Of a stretch of 64,000 nucleotides of DNA, positions 10,640-20,760 are shown piece after piece. A program made the position numbers and the translations under genes. Location of the stretch: positions 3,616,501 to 3,680,500 of the forward strand of contig JBBBDQ010001186.1 in the NCBI GenBank assembly GCA_037127315.1. The letters run 5' to 3'. The notes under the pieces were generated by a model that did no database searches, was not told the DNA's origin, and saw only the letters and a program-made list of their open reading frames with translations. Within the stretch, counting starts at the first letter, position 1. The number at the start of each line of letters is the position of its first letter. This DNA is from Ascarosepion bandense (taxonomy: Eukaryota; Mollusca; Cephalopoda; Sepiida; Sepiidae).

Positions 10640-10985
10640 ATAACATATTCATCCGGATTTGTACGATCCTAAAATATATTTTCGGAAGTTTTTACATCCA
10701 GACATTATTTCGGACATTTCATTTAGTAACCTTTCTCGTTCTGGAAATGATATAATGGCTAATTTCTCTTCTTGGCACAATCTGCAGACATCATCACCAT
10801 TGCGAGGTCTGGCCCTTTTTTTTAATATGCTCAAAGTAGTATAAGGATCTTTGCCATTTCTTTTTGTTTTAATTTCCACATGTGGTTGGCTAGTTTGGTA
10901 CAATTTTTAAGGCTTTTTAGCTTGAATGTAGATTTGTGATTATACCAACATTTTGGAAAATTCCCTTCAATACATCCTACATATA
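10640..10985 (-). mobile_element. Penelope-like element, C-terminal endonuclease region
   Basis: An 84-codon minus-strand frame carries the typical tail of PLE proteins: HVEIKTKRNGKDPYTT, then DDVCRLCQEEKLAIISF, LLNEMSEIMSGCKNFRKYIL. The CxxC plus later C/H pattern belongs to the zinc-finger-like end of the PLE GIY-YIG endonuclease module. The expected histidine of the CRH block is changed. Everything upstream is missing. A diverged sister copy lies at 11385-11705 in the same orientation. Confidence 0.7.
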
Positions 10986-11005
10986 TTTTTCTCTGTTCAT
11001 TCATC

Positions 11006-11231
11006 TGAATCGCCCTAAATTTTCTTCATTCTTTCATTGATGAAACTGCAACATAGGTAATTATTAAATATTTATAAATTCATTTGATGCACATGTTATT
11101 GTGCAGTATTAACAAAAGAACCATTCTATTGTCATTTACAATTATTCACTTGAAAATAAATACAAAAAAATAGAATGAAATACATCATTTTTTTAAACAC
11201 TGGGGTGGCCTTATAATTATGGCCGGTAGTG
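11006..11231. mobile_element. Left-truncated copy of the TA MITE
   Basis: Matches the right ~225 bp of 1639-2020 and 38772-39142 and ends in the terminal repeat GGCCGGTAGTG. The left end is missing. Confidence 0.75.
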
Positions 11232-11242
11232 TCTATACATTA

Positions 11243-11279
11243 CGCTACCTTGGTTTCAACCTTCTGGTATCTTCAAGCG
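11243..11279 (-). ncRNA. Hammerhead ribozyme motif, C3 mutated, PLE tail
   Basis: Minus strand: helix I CGC (11279-11277) with GCG (11245-11243), TTGAAGA at 11276-11270 (C3 changed to U), helix II ACC/GGT, GAAA (11257-11254), palindrome-like helix III ACC-AA-GGT, A17 at 11246. It lies 3' of the PLE fragment 11385-11705. The C3 change should abolish cleavage. Confidence 0.65.
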
Positions 11280-11384
11280 TTTCAACTGATCAATCTAACC
11301 TTTTTTTGAACGCATAACAGGAACCTTCAGAACGCATAACCGGAACATTAAAATAAGTGAGGGGCTTGACAAGAATTGTAAACA

Positions 11385-11705
11385 TTTTCGTCCGGGTTTG
11401 TTTGATCCTAAAATATATTGTCTGAGATTTTTAGATCCAGACATTATTTCAGACATTTTAATTAACAACCTTTCTCGTTCTGGAAATGATACAATGGTTA
11501 ATTTCTCCTCTTGGTGAAATCTGCTGACATCACCACCATTGCAAGGTCTTTTAATATGCTCAAATTACATAAGGTTCTTTGCCATTTTTTTTTCTTTTAA
11601 CTTTCAAACGTTGTCGGCTAATTTGGTACAGTTTTTTAAACTTTCTAGTTTGAATGTCGATTTGTGATTATAATATCAATTTTTAAAATTTCCTTCAGTA
11701 CATGC
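11385..11705 (-). mobile_element. Penelope-like element, degenerate C-terminal fragment
   Basis: Colinear with 10640-10985, with small deletions and frame breaks: the CxxC block is destroyed and the segment after it is shifted. Followed on the minus strand by a hammerhead-like 3' end. Confidence 0.6.
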
Positions 11706-11807
11706 TTTGCATTAAATATGTATTAAGCACTTTTTGATGCAAATGCTTACTAATCTAATTTGACTGTGACCAATAGCGGCTAAAAATTAAATATATATAT
11801 ATATACG

Positions 11808-12111
11808 GAGGAATATTAGACTTTGAAAAAATCATCTACATATCATTCATTCAGCAATGAATTTGAACACTCTCAGCTACTGGCGTGTGTTTACACTGTA
11901 TATTACACGCTAAAGTCAGCCTTCCTCAGTCGAGCGCCCATAGCTCAGAGGTAGAATTCTACCTCTGAGCTATGGGCGTTCGGTAGAAGGAGGCAGACTT
12001 TTAGTGTATAATGTATCACACGCCAGTAGTTAGAGTGCTCTAATTCATTACTGAATGAGCGATGCGTAACTGCTAGCGTAGTTACTGTTTTTTCAAAGTC
12101 TACCATTCTTC
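11808..12111. repeat. 300-bp inverted repeat with a perfect 44-bp tRNA-half palindrome
   Basis: Arms of about 150 bp carry the upstream region of the SINE-hammerhead family (compare 49551-49660). They meet in a perfect 44-bp palindrome at 11935-11978, made of two converging tRNA 5' halves (GCCCATAGCTCAGAGGTAGA and its complement) with GAATTC at the centre. Both halves stop just after the A box. Confidence 0.8.
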
Positions 12112-12139
12112 CAGAGTGCTTAATCAGGGTGTGAGAGAT

Positions 12140-12203
12140 ATTATCATACGTCTATGGCACGACTCGGAGTTTCATGCATTATGCAATCATCAAGTGCATA
12201 TTT
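12140..12203 (-). ncRNA. Hammerhead motif, left arm of an inverted pair (C3 mutated)
   Basis: Minus strand: helix I GCAC (12197-12194) with GTGC (12160-12157), TTGATGA (12193-12187, C3 to U), helix II TGCA/TGCA with a TAA loop, GAAA (12173-12170), helix III ACTC/GAGT, C17 at 12161. Apart from C3 this is a clean hammerhead fold. Confidence 0.65.
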
Positions 12204-12279
12204 CAAATATGCACATGATGATTGCACCTGATAGTTTAATAATGCGTGAAACTCAAAGTCGTGTCATACACGTAGGACA
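12204..12279 (+). ncRNA. Hammerhead motif, right arm of an inverted pair (C3 mutated)
   Basis: Plus strand: helix I GCAC (12211-12214) with GTGT (12261-12264), ATGATGA (12215-12221), helix II TGCA/TGCG around a longer loop, GAAA (12248-12251), helix III ACT/AGT, C17 at 12260. (TA)n follows. Confidence 0.55.
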
Positions 12280-12282
12280 ATA

Positions 12283-12428
12283 TATATATATATATATATA
12301 TATCTATATATATATATATATATATATATACAGCCCTGTTTATACATTGAGTACTGTTTTGTTAACACCTGAATAATAATACTGTACATATGTACACATT
12401 CCTCATACATATATTTATTAATTTACGT

Positions 12429-12466
<38 letters not shown>

Positions 12467-12478
12467 GTTGAATAAAAA

Positions 12479-12518
<40 letters not shown>

Positions 12519-12535
12519 TTTTTTTTCAACGCAAT
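12283..12535. repeat. (TA)n tracts and a TA-cored hairpin
   Basis: Three TA runs. The last forms a hairpin: CGTTGAATAAAAAATTG at 12465 pairs with CAATTTTTTTTTCAACG ending at 12531 around a TA core. Confidence 0.8.
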
Positions 12536-12617
12536 ATTTATTTATTCTTTTTTCATAAACATTATGTAGTGGAGATCTCAGATCAAAATTTAGCTAATAT
12601 TCCTGTCAGATTATAAT

Positions 12618-12618
<1 letters not shown>

Positions 12619-12664
<46 letters not shown>
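12619..12664. repeat. (TCTA)n microsatellite
   Basis: Perfect tetranucleotide run of about 11 units. Confidence 0.9.
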
Positions 12665-12665
<1 letters not shown>

Positions 12666-12705
12666 ATTATATTCATATCTATTTCAGTCTATTCATATCT
12701 ATTTA

Positions 12706-13225
12706 TCTAAACTTATTTATAAATGGAACTGTGTGTGTGCTTGTGTGTGTGTGGGGGGGGGGGTGTCCGTTACATATAGACTCCGAAATGGCTGACCCGA
12801 TTTTCTTGAAAATTTACACAGTTGTACTATAAGCGTCTCCGAGTGTTCTTAGCTAGGTTTTATATCGAGGTACCCCCGATAAATATCGAAAATCGATAAT
12901 CGAAAAAATCGGGTAAAAGAAGGAGTGGTCCGATTTTAATCAAATTTGATACACTCATAGAGAAAGACATAAGAAACGATATTCAGAAGTTTCGAGGTTG
13001 CAGTTCTTACAATAGTGCAGAAGATCTATAATATATAAGTATAAATCGATACCAGGAAATCAAAATTTGACTTACATCCATTCATTTTTCTTTCAGTCTA
13101 CGGTTTCGCTTTAACTGGAAATATTTTAGTCTTTTGTGCCAACCTCCAAAGGGTCTGAGCTCCAGAACCATGGATTAGTTTTAAAGCTTTCATTACACCC
13201 GAGCAACGCCGGGCTATACTGCTAG
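12706..13225 (+). mobile_element. Non-autonomous Helitron-like element
   Basis: Starts with TC after A, in TCTAAACTTATTTATAAATG. Ends with a short hairpin CCCG-AGCAACGC-CGGG, a spacer and CTAG followed by T, the CTRR-type terminus of Helitrons. No Rep/helicase frame is present. A 5' half copy lies at 29816-30103 and a 3' half copy directly downstream. Confidence 0.7.
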
Positions 13226-13233
13226 TATATATA

Positions 13234-13487
13234 TATATAAGGCAAGATGTTTGTTTGTGTGTGTGTGTGTTTATCTGTCTGTATGTCCTTTATTCAAATC
13301 CACAATTTTTATCCGATTCTCACCAAAATTCAAAATTTGACTTATATCCATTAATTTTTATTTCAGTCTTTAACTGGAAACAACTATTGCTTTTTAGTCT
13401 TTTGTGCCAACGTTCAAAGAGCTCCAGGACCATGGATTAGTTTTAAGACTTTCATTATACCCGAGCAACGCCGGGCTATAGTGCTAG
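13234..13487 (+). mobile_element. Second Helitron-like copy, internally deleted
   Basis: Shares the 3' half of 12706-13225 (CAAAATTTGACTTA...TTAACTGGAAA, CCATGGATTAGTTTTAA) and the same hairpin and CTAG end. Inserted tandemly, head to tail. Confidence 0.65.
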
Positions 13488-13500
13488 TCTCAGTATATTC

Positions 13501-13501
13501 G

Positions 13502-13571
<70 letters not shown>

Positions 13572-13601
13572 ATTCTATTCATATTTATTTCAGTCTATTC
13601 A

Positions 13602-13632
<31 letters not shown>
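13501..13632. repeat. (TCTA)n / (TA)n compound microsatellite
   Basis: Tetranucleotide and dinucleotide runs separated by a short spacer. Confidence 0.85.
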
Positions 13633-13634
<2 letters not shown>

Positions 13635-13689
13635 CAGCCTACATTTATCGATCTACCTAGGCCTATTCAGTCTTATGTACTTATTGTCA

Positions 13690-15080
13690 GTTAAACAAAA
13701 TCTGCTCTTGCTGCAGACATGAAGAAGTGCCGAAGCTATTTTTTAGATGCTATGTGTAAGACTTCTGCGCACACGTGTAAAAACTCAGGCGAAATGTAAT
13801 TTTACAAATTTAAGCCTTTAAACCACTAATTGGAAACTGATCTGTTGAATTTAGTCACATGTGTTTGACTCAGCACAAAATAACGCAGACAGCTATTAAG
13901 CAAGGCACGCCGTTTTGCGTAGTAGCGATTATTAAATTTACTATTTACAAACATTATCTCCGTTGGGTACAGGAACAACAATGGAACACCTGCTAAGAAT
14001 CAATTTTTTTTGAAAATTCATTTTGTTATACATTGCTTATGTCAAGCACCCATATTTTCATTGCTTTCACTTACGCACCCTTCAAAAATGTATCAATACA
14101 TACACTTCCCTAGCTTTGAGTTAAATAATAGGACTTATATCTGGAGAAGTCCTTGTTTTTCTGAAAATACTGTCAATGCAATATTCACACGCAAACAAAT
14201 ATGAATATTCTTACAATAAAAAATATGTTCGGCTTTAAATAACTCACAAAAGGTTAATAAGGCGAAAAAATTGTCAAAAATGGTTGATACTAACCTGTAC
14301 ACATATGCATAGAATGATCAGTACATGAAGGTATAATCAGTTCAAAAATGCACAATTGACTGCATCTAAAATTAACATAACCCACATATAATCAGATGTT
14401 CTAATATGATGGAAAAGCATATGCACAATTAGGTCCATTCTTGTATATGAAATACACTCATACCTAGGTACCCTCTTATACACACAATAACACATGCAAT
14501 AATATATATAAACATGCACAAAATTCTATAGAAGCATGCACAAAATTAGGTGCACCCATACATATGAGAAACATAGCTAACCTTACACTTAGGTGCACCA
14601 TTATACACGTGAAATATTTATGTCGAAGTTGTTATAGTGAACTCATTTCAAATTACATAGTTCATGATAAGATATTTCTTTTAAAACTTAATGCACCAAT
14701 AATATAAAGTCATTGTGTACTTAGATTGGCGTGTCAACCCATTGTATGGTAGGTCCTTATCCTCACTTCCATGGTCTGTAAATCCCCCAACGAATGATCC
14801 ACACAAATGTGAGAGAGCTGGCAAGTGTGTCGGAAAGGGGTGATTCGAATATTTTATGTTAGACAGTTTAAATTTATTTTTATGACGTCATTTGGAAATT
14901 TTTTCATTTATTTGATTTAATAACTGGCTAGATTCGCTGAATTTGATAATTCTAATCTTTTCGTCTAAGCATCTGCTTCTAAAGCTATTGGGAGTTTGAA
15001 AATTTCCTATAATCTTCCATTCAATCTGAGGGGAAAGACTTCTGTCTTTCAATTCCCAAAAATATTTAGAGAGAGCGGTT
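13690..15080. other. No supported gene
   Basis: AT-rich DNA with a possible heavily decayed SINE piece near 14090-14150 (TTCCCTAGCTTTGAGTTAAA). Frames here are short and unremarkable. Confidence 0.45.
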
Positions 15081-15084
15081 TGAT

Positions 15085-15090
<6 letters not shown>

Positions 15091-15138
<48 letters not shown>
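15091..15138. repeat. (TA)n tail of the SINE-hammerhead
   Basis: TA run that, on the minus strand, directly follows the ribozyme 3' strand. The copy at 49411-49420 shows the same junction. Confidence 0.85.
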
Positions 15139-15142
<4 letters not shown>

Positions 15143-15267
15143 ATCCGCAGACAGATCTGTTTCGCTGTATCACAGCTCATCATTACGGTTAGACTCCGAT
15201 TGCTTTTAACCCAGGATTGAAACCCGGCCGAATTGGCGTCAGTCAGCGATTCTACCTCTGAGCTATA
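15139..15267 (-). mobile_element. tRNA-headed SINE with hammerhead tail (copy 2)
   Basis: Minus strand: A box TAGCTCAGAGGTAG (15265-15252), B-box-like GGTTTCAATCC (15224-15214), about 25 nt spacer, hammerhead (15188-15145), then (TA)n. Whole unit ~130 bp. About 90 percent like 49421-49550 by eye. Confidence 0.75.
15145..15188 (-). ncRNA. Hammerhead ribozyme, inactivated at C3
   Basis: Helix I CCGTA/TGCGG, core ATGATGA (15183-15177; C3 changed to A), helix II GCTGT-GAT-ACAGC, GAAA (15163-15160), 10-nt palindromic helix III ACAGATCTGT, C17 at 15150. Only C3 departs from consensus. Confidence 0.75.
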
Positions 15268-15539
15268 TATATGTATATATATACACACACACACACAAAA
15301 TACCTATATATATATCCATATATGTATACAAATATATATATACATATATATATACATAAACATATATTTATGCATATACATATATACATATGTATACATA
15401 TATATATGCATATATATAAACATATATATACATATGTACAATATATATATATATACATATATCTATACATGTATCTATACATATATATATCTATATTTAT
15501 CTATATCTATATATACATATCTATCTATCTATCTATCTA

Positions 15540-15572
<33 letters not shown>
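15261..15572. repeat. Complex TA/TACA/TCTA microsatellite
   Basis: About 300 bp of interrupted TA with CACA, ATAC and TCTA variants. It gives long I/Y-rich frames on both strands that are not genes. Confidence 0.9.
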
Positions 15573-15574
<2 letters not shown>

Positions 15575-15599
15575 GAACGTTGATGAATAAAGCAGAGGA

Positions 15600-16440
15600 T
15601 ATATCTAAACACACATCAAACAGAACATGGTACTTCCACAAAAATACCTAAACATGTGAAACTCTTATATTGCAACCAGATGCACAACTACAAACAGGAT
15701 GGGAAAAATCTAATTCGTACTTATATATCTCTAGTGGATACTAATAAATATTAAAAATAATAATATATTATAAAAAATATGTACTTGTAATATAATTATC
15801 CGTAATAACTTCTCCCCGTCAATTGATATCGTACGTAAAGCCAACATTATATATCTATTTAAATGTCTCTTGTGAGAATGTATCTTCGACAAATATGTGT
15901 GTTGGATTTACAACAACTACAATATCCAGATGTCTTACATTAAACATATCTGACCATTCATCTATTTCGAGTCACCTGCAGCAACATCCCTGTCTACATT
16001 CACAATATAAAAAATAATGATCAACAATACTGCTGTTCTACACCAAGAAAACAATGTCAAACTACAGATCCTTTCGGCAATATTCGTTAAAAACTTAAGC
16101 TGTCAATTAATAGAATCAGCTATGAATACTGTAGTAATGTTCTAAAATGTTTATCAAATGAAGAGTTTTTCATTTAATACGTGCATGACAATGACATTAG
16201 AACATAAAAAGAATCCACAATGGATAATTTTCACGTTCTAATGAATGCGAAGCATAAATGTCAACCGTTACATTTGAAGCAAAACGAAAATTTACAGTAA
16301 TTTTTAGCAACACAATTTTGCGGGAATCTTTTTTGGTATCACAACTTACACCTCTGAACATAAACTCAGAAGGAAATTGAAAGTACTTAGGCACATTAAA
16401 AAATAAATAATAAAATCAACTGTGAAAGTTACAGCACATT
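15600..16440. other. No supported feature
   Basis: AT-rich DNA with no repeat shared with the rest of the window that I can see. Confidence 0.45.
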
Positions 16441-16465
16441 TCTTACATCTTGCAATTATTCTCTT

Positions 16466-16682
16466 ACCTGGCACATTTTTGTGTCGGGTAGGGACCCAAA
16501 TCATCTCTCAATTGCGTCCTTCTGTCCTTGAAGACAGAGTGCGGCTCAATTGTAGCTCCGTCCGCGAGGGTACAGTTGCATCTGAGAAAAATTACACTGA
16601 TAGATGTTCGTCCCGGGGAACAGTGTAAAGCGGCTGCGCCACCCCATTGCAGTAGAGGCGTGGACCAGGTGCTGTAGTAAAA
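16466..16682 (+). repeat. Unclassified interspersed repeat U1, copy 2
   Basis: Plus-oriented counterpart of 4317-4580, shorter at the far end. See that entry for shared blocks. Confidence 0.65.
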
Positions 16683-16904
16683 CCAATATATGTACTGGGT
16701 TTTTTATTAGTATCAGAGATGCAATCTCTGAATGGGCATGTAAATTGGTACACTACATTGGTTTTTTGTAGAGAATGTAGTTTAGTGTTTTGTTGGGTTA
16801 TTATAGACTATGAGGTCAATTGTTTTAAATATTTTATAATATATAATGAGTTACTACAACCACGCTCTCCCGTAGACTTACATGTCATCTTTCTGATCAG
16901 AGTA

Positions 16905-17440
16905 CTATTAAACAACATTTCTCTGAAAAAAACATAAACATGTAGGTAATATCAGACAGATTTTCGTCAACAATACGGTGATCCTTACTCATACACACAG
17001 TAAGAGGAACCTGCAGATATTGGAGGCCATGTACATCAAATCTAAACAACCAACACTCAATAAAATCACCTTTAAATCCGGACATAACATATTACATTGC
17101 ATTTGACTACATGGTTTTGTTGTCATTTCGCGCTATCCCGCGGTGTGACGTCATAAAACCGCATTGCAAATTTAAGAACTTCGTTTATTATTTTTGGTAA
17201 CTATTGCCGTTGCCAAGCGGAGTTTTATGTCAACACAAAATAAAATCGTCGGTGATGGTGGATGTTATAATATTTCAGTCTAAACAACCTCTCTGAAGAT
17301 GGCTCATGTGAGCCGAAAGCTTAGAAGCAAATCAATAAATAATTATCCAAATGTTGGAGAATTTTTGTCTTTATTTACAACTGAAATTAAAGCCAAAATA
17401 CGACGTTTGATTAAAGATAATAGACATTCATTGTCTCTTA
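16905..17440 (+). mobile_element. PLE-like repeat copy with hammerhead-like motif
   Basis: Shares about 500 bp with the inverted copy 30150-30560: a segment with GTGTGACGTCATAAAACCGC, then AAAATAAAATCGTC, then the ribozyme-like motif at 17290-17325, then an AATTAAAGCCAAAATACGA segment. The family is assigned to PLEs only on the ribozyme tail. No RT is present. Confidence 0.5.
17290..17325 (+). ncRNA. Hammerhead-like motif
   Basis: Helix I TCT (17290-17292) with AGA (17323-17325), CTGAAGA (17293-17299), one extra U, helix II GGCTC-ATGT-GAGCC, GAAA (17315-17318), palindromic helix III AGCT, U17 at 17322. All conserved positions are present. Helix I is short. Confidence 0.6.
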
Positions 17441-17524
17441 TATTTAACAGCATATGTTTAGAAAATTACTTGCTGCCCCGTTACACTATATATATATATA
17501 TATTAAAATTTGTGTATTTAGGTA

Positions 17525-17736
17525 ACTACTTGACCCTATTTCTTTCCACACTGTCCTGTAGATCCTTTCCTTTCTCCCCACCTTCGCAACTGTCATCACA
17601 CTTGTATTCCCATCCTTCTCTTGCTCCTTTCTGACTGGTTCGTCCTTTTCCTCATTCTCCTCTAATCCTTTTAATCTTATGTAGCCCCCTGCACATCAGT
17701 GGCGTTACCGCCTTGCTCGGGGTGATATGATTAAAT
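17525..17736 (+). mobile_element. LINE family A, 3' UTR fragment
   Basis: Pyrimidine-rich 3' UTR ending TATGTAGCCCCCTGCACATC and GCCTTGCTCGGGGTGATATG, the shared LINE terminus. Confidence 0.75.
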
Positions 17737-17935
17737 ATATATAGATATTCTCCTCCAAATTAACTCTACCTTTGTAGACAAAGGAAGTGCTTGTTTGAAC
17801 TGAACGTCATTTCCATCTAAATCGTTTTCCCTCTTTAGTCATCTTATTTTACCAATTTCATGTTAATATCTAACATTCAGTCCTTTGTCTTAGCTCTGTA
17901 GACTGAGGGCGAATTTTTAAAATAAAAAAACAACT

Positions 17936-18214
17936 TTTTCTTTAAACTTTTATTTTAGCTTCAATTGAAAGCTAACGGATTTAATTTACTATATTCAGTG
18001 AACAAAATACTCTGATATATTTCAAACAGAAATTATATTGACTGGAGTCTAAAATTCTTTCAATTTAAAATTTTTTTTTTCCATTTTTAGGCTATTTTTG
18101 AGCGATCGACAAATTTGTAAAAAAAAACCTAATTTTCAGTTTAAAGAATCTTGCAAAAATAAAATCTATACTTGTGACACTTTCACATCTGTGTTATTTT
18201 TGAAAATTAGCAAA
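17936..18214. repeat. AT-rich interspersed repeat R3, copy 2
   Basis: Same family and orientation as 7446-7704 and 51468-51715. Confidence 0.6.
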
Positions 18215-18261
18215 CGGGTGGCATAAAAAACAGCGGCTCTTTTTGTTTGGATATCCTTAAG

Positions 18262-18694
18262 TATGTAAGAATTTTAATTTTGCTTTCTCTGTTATGCCTA
18301 ATTGAACGTTTGGTCTTTCTTTAACTTGTCAGAAATGTTTGTGGCTATTGGACTCTTTCTTTCTTTCTCTCCTTTTTCCCCCCTTGTCCAGGGGTCACAT
18401 ACACATATCACCCCTCCCTACTGCCTCAATGGTTCTTGCCGAAAGTTAAAAAAAAAAGAATTTGGACCTTACTAGCCATGTGTTGGGTTGCGAGAAGTCA
18501 TTTATTTGCCTTTGGCTAGAACCATTGAGGCAATAGGGAGGGGTGATATGTGTATATGACCCCTAGGCAAGGGAAAAAGAAGGAAAGAAAAAGGAAAGAA
18601 AGAGTCCAACAGCCACAGAAATTTTTAACAAGTTAAAGAAAAACCAAACGTTCAATTAGCCATAACTGAGAAAATGCAAAGTTAAAATCCATAC
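18262..18694. repeat. Long inverted repeat, ~170-bp arms
   Basis: Left arm 18262-18443 is the diverged complement of 18516-18694, sharing CCTCCCTACTGCCTCAATGG and TTGAACGTTTGGT. Loop of ~72 bp. No transposase frame. Could be a hairpin-type element or a local inverted duplication. Confidence 0.7.
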
Positions 18695-18699
18695 ATTTC

Positions 18700-19028
18700 A
18701 TCTTTCTCTTTACTCTCCTTCTATCTAATCATTTTACTCTTATGTAGCCCCCTGCACATCAGTGGCATTATTTAAATGCAATGTCAATACCCATCTCTTA
18801 ACCGCTTGACTCCAGTTCTTTCTACATCACCTTGCATATCTTTTCTTTTCACTCTACCTTTGTATCTGTCATCACACTAGTATTCCCATCCTTTTCTTGC
18901 TCCTTTCTAACTGGTTCGTCTTTCTCTTTACTCTCCTCCTATCTAATCTTTTACTCTTATGTAGCCCCCCCCCCCCTGCGTATCAGTAGCGTTACCGCCT
19001 TGCATGGAGTGAAACGATTAAAAAAAAA
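18700..19028 (+). mobile_element. Two nested LINE family A 3' ends
   Basis: A first terminus (TATGTAGCCCCCTGCACATC) is cut at ~18770 by a second copy starting TTTAAATGCAATGTCAATAC and ending at the same terminus plus poly(A). A decayed SINE piece follows to about 19145. Confidence 0.7.
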
Positions 19029-19405
19029 CCTCGGAGAGCCGTGTCTGAATTCCGCTCGAGTTCATTACATTCACATCCCAAGGAAATACCCTTGCGAAAG
19101 ATATCCATCCATCTCTTTTGCGACCCAGTTTTGGATTAAATAGAAGAACTTGTATTTGGAAAAAAATAACACCATAGAAATTGTTAATGCGAAATTCACT
19201 CGCTAAAATCAGAAAAAATATTCTTACAATCCAAAATATGTTTCTGTTTTAAATAACCTACAACGGGTCGATAAAGTAATAAATTAGATGACTTAGGAAG
19301 ACCAGACTCGATCAATTTCTCAAACATCGATGAGTGTAGTGTCAGTTAATAAGTTGATCTATATATTATACTCTGAGGAAAGGATTCGTAAAGGTTTGTT
19401 TCAAT

Positions 19406-19479
19406 AAGTCGTGACCATGGCGAGATTCGAACCAGGGTTTCATGGTCGGAAAGTTTTAATCACTCGGTTAGCTGCCCAA
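19406..19479 (-). mobile_element. tRNA-Ser/Leu-like SINE head or tRNA pseudogene
   Basis: Minus strand reads CTAACCGAGTGATTAA (class II A-box type) followed by CTGGTTCGAATCTCG (B box) and CCATGGTCACGACTT. There is no acceptor pairing that I can confirm, so it is more likely a SINE head or pseudo-tRNA than a working gene. Confidence 0.5.
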
Positions 19480-19489
19480 GTTCAATAAT

Positions 19490-20330
19490 TAAATCGTTAT
19501 TTCACGAATAAACAGAAAAAATTTGTTTATGTTTTTTATACTAAAACCCAAAATGTACGCATTTAACCTGTTTAGTCCGCAGACACCGGTTAGCTGTTTA
19601 ATTGGGCCTGCATTCCTTTTTGTCTCAATTAACAGGAATTTCTATATACTTTTCTCTGTTAGGAGATCCACTTTCGTAAACGTTTAAGCGTATGCATAGT
19701 TCTTTGTTAAAGAAGTTGTTTTCTGCTTTTGTAAAGAGATTTCGTGCATTTGAATCTCTTGTCTACCATTCCAGGTTTTGTTTTCACCGGCTTTTACCAT
19801 ATCTTATCTATTTGATGTGTTAGTAAGAACAAGCGTTGCTCCCCCACTCTGGGTTATAGTTTTTGTTGTTACTGTCATTTTGCATTTTTTTAAAGTCTGT
19901 TTTGAAAAGATGTTTTGCAAGATATCTCACTAATGCGAAATCCATTCGGAAGAGAAAACAAAAACAAAGTCAGATTAAGAATATAGAAATTGTGACGTGA
20001 GAAAGAGAATTATATAAAAGAAACAGTCAGAGCAATTTTGTCGAAATTAACGTTTCTTTGTTCTGAAACCTTAAAAATTTGTGAAATCATCATTTATAAT
20101 ACTTTTTCTTTTCATCTTTTCAACAAATATCCAGAATATATATATATCGTCTTTTTTTTTTGTTTTTTGTTTTTTTTGTAATTGTCGCTAGCAAAGATTC
20201 AACAAATCAAGTCTACGGTTTTTCTCAAGAGACGAAAGACGAGCTCTGAAGGTGTTATATACGTACCTATGAACATTAATAGGCATGTCCCGATAATGCT
20301 AAATACGTTGGACACTATTGTGAGGCGGGT
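19490..20330. other. No supported feature
   Basis: AT-rich DNA with a T-rich run near 20150. No gene or shared repeat seen. Confidence 0.45.
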
Positions 20331-20332
20331 GG

Positions 20333-20760
20333 ATTGCTGTCTAGCAAGTAACGTCGGTCAGACGCTTTCCTGACATTGTCGGACTCTCTGCCTTCAGACG
20401 GAGAGTAACCCAGACGAGGCCCCGCCGAAGAGTAGAGTCTTGTCTGGGGAAACGTAGACATTCTGTTTTTGCGGGAGATATATGATTCGGATTACTCACA
20501 TTAAAAAGGCCGTGTTGCCACATTTTTCTGCAGTGGCGAGGCAGCTAAATATCTATATTGATGTCTAGCGGTTAATTTCGTTCAGACGAGGTTCCGCCGA
20601 AGGTTAGAGTCTCGTCTTGGGAAAAGTAGGCATTCAATTTTTGTCCGAGCTATATGGCTCGGTTTACCCACATTAAAAAGGCCTTGTGTCACATTTTGTC
20701 TCAAGTGGAGATGCACCAAAATACGATATTGCTGTCTAGCAGTTCACCACAAACAGTGGT
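20333..20760. repeat. Tandem repeat, ~172-bp period, two units plus partial
   Basis: CAGACGAGG...CCGCCGAAG at 20411 and again at 20583, each followed by CACATTAAAAAGGCC. Units are bounded by TGTCTAGC at about 20337, 20560 and 20731. Within a unit AGACGAG pairs with CTCGTCT (unit 2) or CTTGTCT (unit 1, G-U), so the hairpin is kept. Confidence 0.7.

Noticed and set aside
15233..15583. 116-codon and 101-codon Y/I-rich frames
   Set aside because: Microsatellite translation on both strands.
19406..19479. Functional tRNA-Ser or tRNA-Leu gene
   Set aside because: A and B boxes are present, but I cannot form the acceptor and anticodon stems with confidence. A SINE head is more likely.
20411..20470. 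Hammerhead-like CCGAAGA...GAAACGTA in the tandem repeat
   Set aside because: The spacing fits loosely, but no helix II or helix I forms and the second unit loses GAAACGTA.
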